Origin: Gracilibacillus timonensis
Lineage (GTDB): Bacteria; Bacillota; Bacilli; Bacillales; Amphibacillaceae
Reading direction: 5' to 3'
Length of the DNA: 64,000 bases
NCBI RefSeq assembly: GCF_900086715.1
Contig: NZ_FLKH01000012.1
Coordinates: 682,001-746,000, forward strand
Position numbers and translations under genes: made by a program. Shown one piece after another: positions 58,224-64,000 of the stretch (its first letter is position 1; each line of letters opens with the position of its first letter). The notes under the pieces were generated by a model. It was given only the letters and a program-made list of their open reading frames with translations. It ran no database searches and was not told the DNA's origin.

Positions 58224-58550
58224 ATGACGGATAAAACAGTTGGAACATTAGAACAGCAAGAAGCGTATGAAAAAGAAAAAAGAAAGCAGGAAATGAAGCA
58301 GCAAGTCATTACGTTTGCTTTAATGATTATCTTTACATTAGTTTCTTTCGGAATGGTTATGGCTGGTTTAGACAAATTATTTATTGTTCCTGTTATACTC
58401 CTTCTAGCGGCAGTACAGGTTGGATTTCAACTTTATTATTTTATGCATATGAGTCATAAAGGACATGAATTACCATCCGTTATGTTTTATGGAGGGGTCT
58501 TTACCGCCTTTTTAACAATCTTGGCATTAGCTGTGCTTGTCTGGTGGTAA
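58224..58550 (+). CDS. ctaF: cytochrome c oxidase subunit IV (CtaF)
   Basis: The 108-residue protein has a charged helical N-terminus (about 1-28; EQQEAYEKEKRKQEMKQQ) and three membrane helices. It fits the COX4_pro/CtaF family (QLYYFMHMSHKGHELP). It starts 3 bp after ctaE. It completes the caa3 structural genes and is followed by a strong terminator. Confidence 0.93.
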   Translation: MTDKTVGTLEQQEAYEKEKRKQEMKQQVITFALMIIFTLVSFGMVMAGLDKLFIVPVILLLAAVQVGFQLYYFMHMSHKGHELPSVMFYGGVFTAFLTILALAVLVWW

Positions 58551-58559
58551 TACAAATAA

Positions 58560-58600
58560 GGCTTGAGAGGGCGTGATTACATGCCCCTCAAGTCTTTTTT
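58560..58600 (+). terminator. terminator after ctaF
   Basis: GGCTTGAGAGGGC pairs with GCCCCTCAAGTC and is followed by six T. It separates ctaBCDEF from ctaG. Confidence 0.85.
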
Positions 58601-58702
58601 ATCAGAAAGTATAGAATTTTGGCATAATAGGTTTTGAACGAATCGGCAGTTAGTATCTAGTTTCGGATAGTAATAAAGGACCGGGCGGATTTTGCTTTGT
58701 TT
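58601..58702 (+). repeat. mosaic intergenic repeat, copy F (no module)
   Basis: GGCATAATAGG, TTTTGAACGAATCGGCAGTTAG, TAGTTTCGGATAGTAATAAAGGACCGGGCGG follow in order. The junction GAACGAATCG-GCAGTTAG is uninterrupted, and it gives the form of the site without module. From 58703 to 58919 I see no convincing gene. Confidence 0.75.
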
Positions 58703-58919
58703 ATTTTACTGCTATATTTCGTGAAAGGATGTTTCGAATGAATGCCCACTTGCCAGTAAATCAGCAGCTTGAAAGAGGAAGTGAATAGTGATGGCAAAGG
58801 TAATGAGAATGACATGTTCATGAAATTGTTAAAATAAGATTTGCTTTATCCTTTTTAATCCGCCGTATCTTTTGTATAATAAGAAATAGTGTAATTCGAT
58901 ATTAATTGGAGTGATATAC

Positions 58920-59807
58920 ATGTGGCAGGATTTAAGTATCTTTGGTTTTCGGGCACTTTGGAGTCCATATTTTGCAATCTTTGTGGCCTGCTTAGGAATT
59001 CTTTATTACATTATCTTTATTCGTAGACAAGACGATAAAAAGGCAACGATTAGTCAGATTAAGTTTTTTTATGGTGGCTTATTGTTATTATATGTGATAA
59101 AAGGTGCACCTATTGACCTGTTATCACACATTATGTTTACATCGCACATGTTGCAGATGGCTCTTTATTGCCTGTTATTCCCTATATTAATCATTAAGGG
59201 ATTACCAAAGTGGGTATGGGAACGGATTTTTTCATTGCCTGTACTGGGGTTTGTATTAAGGATATTAACCAAGCCATTAATTGCCATCCTCTTATTTAAC
59301 GGCTTATTTTCGATTTATCATATTCCAGTGGTGTTCGATTTTGCCAAGGCCAATGAATGGGCTCATACATCCATTTCTCTGATCTTGTTGGTATCTGCCT
59401 TTATCATGTGGTGGCCAATTTTTACACCTATTAAGGAAATGGACACGATGTCACCATTACTGAAAATTGGTTATATGGCAGGTAATGGCATGTTGATTAC
59501 TCCGGCTTGTGCTTTAATTATTTTTTCCATGGTGGACATATATACTACATTTGGAGCAACAGGAAGCTGGGTTCAAGCCTTGGCATTGTGTGTACCAACC
59601 GATATTTTGGATGGTCTAACCTTGAGCGGTCCTGAGATGTTCTCGCCTATCGGTGTATTAGAAGATCAACAGCTAGGCGGTATCATCATGAAGATTACCC
59701 AAGAGATTATATATGGTGCCGTAATCGCCAAAATCTTTTTCCCTTGGTTTAATAAGGGTACTGATAAAGTAGATCCGTTGCCACAGCATAGCGTTAAGCA
59801 ACCGTAA
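58920..59807 (+). CDS. ctaG: cytochrome c oxidase assembly factor CtaG
   Basis: The 295-residue integral membrane protein belongs to the Bacillus-type CtaG (caa3_CtaG) family, needed for a functional caa3 oxidase. Seven membrane helices are visible, with HMLQMALYCLLFPILIIKG, LISFLLVS-like SISLILLVSAFIMWWPIF and conserved His in the first extracellular loops. ATG 58920 follows GGAGTGAT; the codons before it are rejected. It is not related to the Cox11-type CtaG of proteobacteria. Confidence 0.92.
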   Translation: MWQDLSIFGFRALWSPYFAIFVACLGILYYIIFIRRQDDKKATISQIKFFYGGLLLLYVIKGAPIDLLSHIMFTSHMLQMALYCLLFPILIIKGLPKWVWERIFSLPVLGFVLRILTKPLIAILLFNGLFSIYHIPVVFDFAKANEWAHTSISLILLVSAFIMWWPIFTPIKEMDTMSPLLKIGYMAGNGMLITPACALIIFSMVDIYTTFGATGSWVQALALCVPTDILDGLTLSGPEMFSPIGVLEDQQLGGIIMKITQEIIYGAVIAKIFFPWFNKGTDKVDPLPQHSVKQP

Positions 59808-59863
59808 GTTTTTCTGCAATAAGACAAGCAAGAGTTAGTATAAGAGTGGAAGGAATGTGTTAC

Positions 59864-60319
59864 ATGGAGATCTTACCTACTATAAGTACGTCTTTTATTT
59901 TGATAAGTGCCATTTTGGTGGCAATCGGATGGCGCTTTGTTGCTTTGAAAAAGTATAAGGCACATAAGCGTACGATGACTGCGGCTGCGATTAGCGCTTT
60001 AATCTTTTTTATTATTTATTTGTCACGGACAGCCTTTATTGGAAATACAAGCTTTGGGGGACCGGAAGAATTAGAACTATATTATACCATCTTTCTTATC
60101 TTCCATATTATACTTGCGACTGTTGGCGCAGTGTTCGGTATAACAACACTAACACTTGCCTGGAAGCGCAACATAAAAAAACATCGTAAAATAGGTCCGA
60201 TAACGAGTGTTATTTGGTTTTTTACCGCAATCACGGGTTGTGCGGTGTACATATTATTGTACGTGTTATATGATGGTGGAGAGACAACAAGTTTGTTAAA
60301 GGCTATTTTAGGCGGTTAA
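59864..60319 (+). CDS. yozB: DUF420 membrane protein (YozB)
   Basis: The 151-residue protein has four membrane helices with conserved histidines (YKAHKRTMTAAA, LIFHIILATVGAVFG). It fits the DUF420/YozB family often found next to ctaG and oxidase genes, suggesting a link to oxidase assembly or heme, which is inference. ATG 59864 follows GGAAGG. A terminator follows directly. Confidence 0.87.
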   Translation: MEILPTISTSFILISAILVAIGWRFVALKKYKAHKRTMTAAAISALIFFIIYLSRTAFIGNTSFGGPEELELYYTIFLIFHIILATVGAVFGITTLTLAWKRNIKKHRKIGPITSVIWFFTAITGCAVYILLYVLYDGGETTSLLKAILGG

Positions 60320-60335
60320 TGATACTATATATAAG

Positions 60336-60380
60336 AAAACTCGCACTTGCTCAAAATGCAGAGCAGCTGCGAGTTTTTTA
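60336..60380. terminator. bidirectional terminator between yozB and the permease gene
   Basis: AAAACTCGCA and GCTC arms pair with GAGC and TGCGAGTTTTTT. Confidence 0.85.
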
Positions 60381-60381
60381 G

Positions 60382-61437
60382 TTATATCTTAAAGTTGGTT
60401 TTAATAATACCTGATTCTTTAGCGGAGTTATAGAGAATAACGATCAAAGGTCCGATGATAAAGCCGAATATTCCTAATAGTTTCAAACCGATATACATAG
60501 AAATTAACGTTGCAAGAGGGGACAAGCCAATCTGAGTTCCCATTACCTTAGGTTCCATTGTTCTGCGGATTGCCAATAATATAATGGCAAGAATGGCTAG
60601 TTGCGTGCCAAGCAGTACGTCGCCGGTAAAGAATACATATACACACCAAGGACCTAAAATAATAATAGAACCGAGAATAGGTACTAGATCAATAACCCAA
60701 ATAATTAAAGACATTAGCAAAGCATATTCTGGAAGGATGATATATAATCCGATTAACGTAACAATGAAGATTACAAGGCTTACAAGAAATTGTGCTTTGA
60801 AAAAACCGAAGAAAACATTGGCTAAGCGTTGCGTCATAAAGCTTACCTTTTCCGCTGTATTATCTTTTAAATGGTTGTACATCATTACTTTTAAACGAGG
60901 AACTTCCAGCATAAACATAAACAAGGCAATTAAATATACGATAAAACTAATCAAATACTCTGGGACTTTACCAATAATGGAGGTAATCTGTTCGATTGTT
61001 AGGACTTCCCTTAATTTATCACCAATGGAGGTAGTTGTCGACTGTATTTGTGATTTGGTTTCTTCAATTACCTGTTCGGGCAGGTTCTCGCTAAAGGTAT
61101 CTAATTCCGCTTCCCATTCGCCTAATTGTTGATTTAATTGCATCATATAACTAGGGACATTCTCAGCGAAGTTTACAATCTGTCCAATGGTTTTGGTGAC
61201 TGTGAAAAAACCAACCACACCTAAACAAATAATAAACAATAGAAACACAAGAGTAACGGCTAGTTTACGATTTAATCTTAATCTATTTGTAATTAAACGA
61301 ACAAGAGGGTTCAGAATTAGCGCTGTAAGGAATGCCAGGATAAGAGGTATAGAAACAGGCAAAATGAAATACGCAGCAAGCAGTAGAGCTAAAACAATCA
61401 AGGTAATACTAACTTGTTTTTTAGTTGGTTTCTTCAT
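60382..61437 (-). CDS. AI-2E family / YtvI-like permease
   Basis: The 351-residue protein has the AI-2E/UPF0118 topology: two N-terminal helices, a hydrophilic stretch (about 85-155; NVPSYMMQLNQQLGEWEAEL) and a C-terminal bundle with WVIDLVPILGSIIILGP, MEPKVMGTQIGLSPLATLISMYIGLKLLGI and FIIGPLIVILYN. It resembles the sporulation protein YtvI, but this family has several paralogues in Bacilli, so the name is tentative. The expected role is export or ion/proton antiport. Confidence 0.8.
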   Translation of the reverse strand: MKKPTKKQVSITLIVLALLLAAYFILPVSIPLILAFLTALILNPLVRLITNRLRLNRKLAVTLVFLLFIICLGVVGFFTVTKTIGQIVNFAENVPSYMMQLNQQLGEWEAELDTFSENLPEQVIEETKSQIQSTTTSIGDKLREVLTIEQITSIIGKVPEYLISFIVYLIALFMFMLEVPRLKVMMYNHLKDNTAEKVSFMTQRLANVFFGFFKAQFLVSLVIFIVTLIGLYIILPEYALLMSLIIWVIDLVPILGSIIILGPWCVYVFFTGDVLLGTQLAILAIILLAIRRTMEPKVMGTQIGLSPLATLISMYIGLKLLGIFGFIIGPLIVILYNSAKESGIIKTNFKI

Positions 61438-61484
61438 TGAAATTTACATAAACTCCTCTCTCATTACACAAGAACTCATTCTTA

Positions 61485-61519
61485 AAAACACGACTGCATG
61501 GTCATTGCAGCCGTGTTTA
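61485..61519. terminator. hairpin between the permease and YugN-like genes
   Basis: AAACACG-CTGCA pairs with TGCAG-CGTGTTT. On the minus strand it ends the YugN-like gene. Confidence 0.75.
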
Positions 61520-61530
61520 CTAGAGTTATA

Positions 61531-61896
61531 TCACTTAGTAAATGGTACAATATTTTCTTTAGCAGTTTTCAATAAATTTTCTGTGCGGTTGACGATACTT
61601 TCTGGGAAGTCTTCATTCTCACCGTACTCGACACCATGGGGATAATAATGTTTTCCAAGTAAAGGTGTCATTAATTTAATAACTGCATCACCGCGATCTA
61701 CATCTCCTTCGAGGGCATATCCTTGAACACGTATATAGTATGTAATATTATTTTCCGCAGAATTAATTTTGTAGTCGTATGTAACACGTTCATAATCCCA
61801 TTGTGAAGCTCGTACAAAGTTAGCTTGCTCCATCGCATGATCTAGCGGTTTCAAATCGATAATTAAATCTTCCAATCCAATATCTGTAAATTTCAT
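61531..61896 (-). CDS. YugN-like family protein (YlbA position)
   Basis: The 121-residue cytoplasmic protein has the YugN-like pattern: a short N-terminal GLEDLIIDLKPLDHAMEQANFVRASQWDYERVTYDYK and a C-terminal LLGKHYYPHGVEYGE. The function is unknown. Its place before ylbC corresponds to ylbA of B. subtilis, but I cannot separate YlbA from YugN by sequence here. AGGTG precedes the ATG. Confidence 0.75.
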   Translation of the reverse strand: MKFTDIGLEDLIIDLKPLDHAMEQANFVRASQWDYERVTYDYKINSAENNITYYIRVQGYALEGDVDRGDAVIKLMTPLLGKHYYPHGVEYGENEDFPESIVNRTENLLKTAKENIVPFTK

Positions 61897-62132
61897 ACCT
61901 TCACCTCATCTATAATAATCACTAATCCTATCATATTATGAATTGAAACAAGATGCAATTATTCTTAGTCAAAAACTTTCATGAAAGAAAATCAATTGCA
62001 TACATATGAGATAAAGTGTGACTTATCAGGATGTATAGCGACCGTAGTGTCTTTGTTTTAACTTTTCAGAAAGTATGGTAGAAACAAACGCTTAACACAG
62101 GATGATGATACGGATAGGGAAGGAGAAATTAA

Positions 62133-63173
62133 ATGAAAACAAAGGTGATACTTGTTATTGTCTGTATCTTTTTTATTATCATAACGACATTGTTGTTCGT
62201 TCAAGTAAAATTGGATTCTTCTGTGAAGGTTATTCAGCACGACAGTCACCACGTCCTACTCGAGAAAAAGTCGCCATTACCTACAGATTTATTTATTTTT
62301 GGGGACGATGCCCCTCTTTGGTATTTTATTGATCAGCCAGTCAATATTTTTACAAAAATGTATGGAAAACCTGAACGTAAAGATCCGTCTCTTTTCGAAT
62401 GGGAGTGGTGGATATTTAACAAGGCAGATCACTATCTGCAAATAGCCGTAAAGGATAAGCGTATTCTTGGGATATATACCAATTCGGACGTACTATCCAC
62501 ATCTCCTGTCAAAATAGGAGAAACGACAGAAACACTGGAAGAGGAGTATGATTGGCAGCAGACGCTTGATTTCGATCTATTTCAAATAAAGCTATCGGAT
62601 GAAGATATGGTAGAGCGTCCCCTTCTGTCATTAAATGATCAAGTTCTTGCCCAATTGTTTTTAGATGAGGGGGAAGCAGCAGTAGCGGGTGTCCGTTTTA
62701 TGAATGAGGAGATGTTAGAACAATTACACCCATATCCAATGTATTATACCGGTGAATTACAAGAAGTTAAAGAGCCTACTGATCAGGAATGGCAGTTAAT
62801 AGAGGAAGCAGAGGCACAACAAATGCTGGAAATCACCAATAGTATTCGTCGCAATCAAGAGCTAACGGAGCTTAGCTGGGATGAAAGGACAGCCAAAGTT
62901 GCTAAGTCTCATAGTGAAGAGATGAGAGAAGAAGAATTTTTTTCTCATTCTAGTTCAAATGGGGAGGGCTTAGTGAAACGTTTGGATATGGCAGGTATTG
63001 ATTATACAGCAGCTGGTGAAAACATCGCCATACATTCTCCTGATGCAGTGGAGGTTATCCATCAATGGCTTCACCATAAGGGACAGCGAGAAGCCTTGCT
63101 TAAAGAAGAGTATACTCATCTGGGTGTCGGGGTGCATCGAACACATTATACGCAAAATTTTCTAAAAAAATAG
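62133..63173 (+). CDS. ylbC: CAP-domain protein YlbC
   Basis: The 346-residue protein has an N-terminal signal anchor (about 4-24; VILVIVCIFFIIITTLLFV), a CAP-associated domain (about 60-195), and a CAP/SCP domain (about 225-340) with LSWDERTAKVAKSHSEEM and the metal-site EFFSHSSSNG and AAGENIA. The family is secreted or membrane anchored, of unknown function; B. subtilis YlbC is at the same place. GGAAGGAG precedes the ATG. Confidence 0.9.
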   Translation: MKTKVILVIVCIFFIIITTLLFVQVKLDSSVKVIQHDSHHVLLEKKSPLPTDLFIFGDDAPLWYFIDQPVNIFTKMYGKPERKDPSLFEWEWWIFNKADHYLQIAVKDKRILGIYTNSDVLSTSPVKIGETTETLEEEYDWQQTLDFDLFQIKLSDEDMVERPLLSLNDQVLAQLFLDEGEAAVAGVRFMNEEMLEQLHPYPMYYTGELQEVKEPTDQEWQLIEEAEAQQMLEITNSIRRNQELTELSWDERTAKVAKSHSEEMREEEFFSHSSSNGEGLVKRLDMAGIDYTAAGENIAIHSPDAVEVIHQWLHHKGQREALLKEEYTHLGVGVHRTHYTQNFLKK

Positions 63174-63243
63174 GGAGAACGCACATAGAAATCGTTTATG
63201 CATAATTATAATAGTAGAATACATGCAAGAGGGGGGATTACTT

Positions 63244-63612
63244 ATGAATCCCAAAGTGAAAGAGTTCAAACAATTTATCCAAAAACACCCACAGTTACTG
63301 CAAGAAGTCCGTAATGGAAAAATCGGGCTTCAGGAGGCATTCGAGCAATATGTGTTATTAGGAGAGGATGATCCCTCATGGAAAAAATACACGAATAAGA
63401 CTAGCGATAAAAAAGAAAAAGACAATGAACAACTCTTGAAGAAATTATGGAAACATGTGGAACAGCTAGATGTCGACCAAATTGAAACACATATCAACGG
63501 CTTGAGTGGTGCGATTGATCATGTAGTAACGTTAATTGGTCAATTTAAGGATTATCGTAATAATCAAACATCGTCATCCCAGCATCCATTTCAGCATCAT
63601 ACAAGAGATTAG
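63244..63612 (+). CDS. ylbD: YlbD-like spore coat protein
   Basis: The 122-residue protein matches YlbD: KVKEFKQFIQKHPQLLQEVRNGK and LQEAFEQYVLLGEDDPSWKKY, followed by a Lys/Glu linker, a helical KLWKHVEQLD part and a His/Ser/Gln-rich tail. YlbD is reported as a spore coat-associated protein. ATG 63244 follows AGAGGGGGGA. It lies 8 bp before ylbE. Confidence 0.87.
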   Translation: MNPKVKEFKQFIQKHPQLLQEVRNGKIGLQEAFEQYVLLGEDDPSWKKYTNKTSDKKEKDNEQLLKKLWKHVEQLDVDQIETHINGLSGAIDHVVTLIGQFKDYRNNQTSSSQHPFQHHTRD

Positions 63613-63620
63613 GAGGCGTT

Positions 63621-63854
63621 ATGGAATTAGATACGTATCGTTATCTACAACAAAAAGAAGAATTGTGGAAATTTGTCCGGCTGCATCCAGAATGGTATCG
63701 TTATTTAACTCGTGAACCTGCCAGGGTAGCAGAATTAGAGGTCATGGCCAAACAGTATTATGGTAAAACCTTGCCACAAAGGATGGAACGAGTACAACAA
63801 AATATGCAAATGATTCAATTGCTTATGCAAATGGCAGGTTCTTGGAATGATTAA
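63621..63854 (+). CDS. ylbE: YlbE-like protein
   Basis: The 77-residue protein matches YlbE: YLQQKEELWKFVRLHPEWYRYLTREP at the N-terminus and a Met/Gln-rich end (MIQLLMQMAGSW). The function is unknown. AGGAGG precedes the ATG, and the gene is probably cotranscribed with ylbD. Confidence 0.87.
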   Translation: MELDTYRYLQQKEELWKFVRLHPEWYRYLTREPARVAELEVMAKQYYGKTLPQRMERVQQNMQMIQLLMQMAGSWND

Positions 63855-63920
63855 GAAACTGCCCCCTTTTTTTTCTATGTCAAAATTGGTATGATAAGGG
63901 TATGGAGGTGGATAGATTAA

Positions 63921-64000
63921 ATGTTAACAACAATAGAAATTGTCGATATATTAGATGAATCAGAGGATTTAGGGCAAATGGTATTGTCTTCTGAGGTAAT
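63921..64000 (+). CDS. ylbF: YlbF, N-terminal part (runs off window)
   Basis: The visible 26 codons (MLTTIEIVDILDESEDLGQM, then VLSSEV) fit the N-terminal helix of YlbF, part of the YlbF-YmcA-YaaT complex that promotes RNase Y-dependent mRNA processing, competence and sporulation. GGAGGTGG precedes the ATG and an extended -10 (TGGTATGAT) lies at about 63885-63893. Gene order ylbC-ylbD-ylbE-ylbF supports the call. Confidence 0.82.
   Translation, partial: MLTTIEIVDILDESEDLGQMVLSSEV

Noticed and set aside
58738-58788. 16-codon frame with AAAGGATG upstream between ctaF and ctaG
   Set aside because: Too short and without recognisable pattern; the spacing is plausible, but nothing else supports translation.

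Overview
The window is low-GC chromosomal DNA from an aerobic, endospore-forming member of the Bacillaceae. The evidence is the gene content (spoVA genes, a Spo0E-type phosphatase, YlbD, YtvI-like and YhcN/YlaJ lipoproteins), a T-box and a TPP riboswitch of Bacillus type, GTG/TTG starts with strong AGGAGG ribosome binding sites, and long blocks collinear with Bacillus subtilis. The dispersed intergenic repeats and gene divergence suggest a halotolerant relative (Gracilibacillus/Virgibacillus/Oceanobacillus-like) rather than B. subtilis itself, but the genus cannot be fixed from the sequence alone.

Region by region. 1-6745 (minus strand): the branched-chain amino acid operon ilvB-ilvH-ilvC-leuA-leuB-leuC (leuC runs off the edge), preceded by a leucine-type T-box leader, a promoter and a CodY-like box. 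6990-10996: a TPP-riboswitch-controlled thiazole operon tenI-thiO-thiS-thiG-thiF. 11163-13893: four accessory genes (DHFR-like reductase, DUF3995 membrane protein, DUF6884 protein, MDR oxidoreductase). 13941-16245 (minus): a compact sporulation cluster with a YhcN-like lipoprotein and spoVAC-spoVAD-spoVAE. 16578-19908: poorly conserved small genes among long non-coding stretches, ending in a Spo0E-like gene. 20058-26868: patA, ykyB, ypmQ (Sco), ykuE, ykuL/cbpB, dapH and the N-acetyldiaminopimelate deacetylase gene. 27656-31270: a heterodimeric ABC exporter. 31843-43005: a block collinear with B. subtilis ktrC-rnjA-rpoY-ykrA-def-ykyA-pdhABCD. 43262-52107: a polysaccharide deacetylase lipoprotein, then yktA-yktB-suhB-ylaF-ylaH-ylaI-ylaJ-ylaL-ylaN-ftsW. 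52415-60319: heme A synthesis and caa3 oxidase genes ctaA/ctaB-ctaC-ctaD-ctaE-ctaF-ctaG-yozB. 60382-64000: a YtvI-like permease, a YugN/YlbA-like protein, ylbC, ylbD, ylbE and the start of ylbF.

Functionally the window combines anabolic operons (Ile/Leu/Val, thiamine thiazole, diaminopimelate), central carbon flow (pyruvate dehydrogenase), aerobic respiration with its assembly factors (CtaA, CtaB, CtaG, Sco), mRNA decay (RNase J1 with the RNAP epsilon subunit), K+ uptake gating (KtrC) and c-di-AMP sensing (CbpB), division (FtsW) and spore germination genes.

The most unusual content is non-coding. A mosaic family of intergenic repeats recurs at least eight times between 17.9 and 58.7 kb. Its core is a palindromic module bounded by CGATAAG/CTTATCG. 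One copy (44271-44977) is about 707 bp and hairpin-like, one (from 17928) is a degenerate long copy, three are internally deleted versions of about 135 bp with the same ends, and three units lack the module. Also present are a 58-nt near-perfect hairpin (18987-19044), several micro-genes of 26, 42 and 57 codons, and a possibly frameshifted micro-gene. No CRISPR array, tRNA, rRNA, IS transposase or phage gene was seen.
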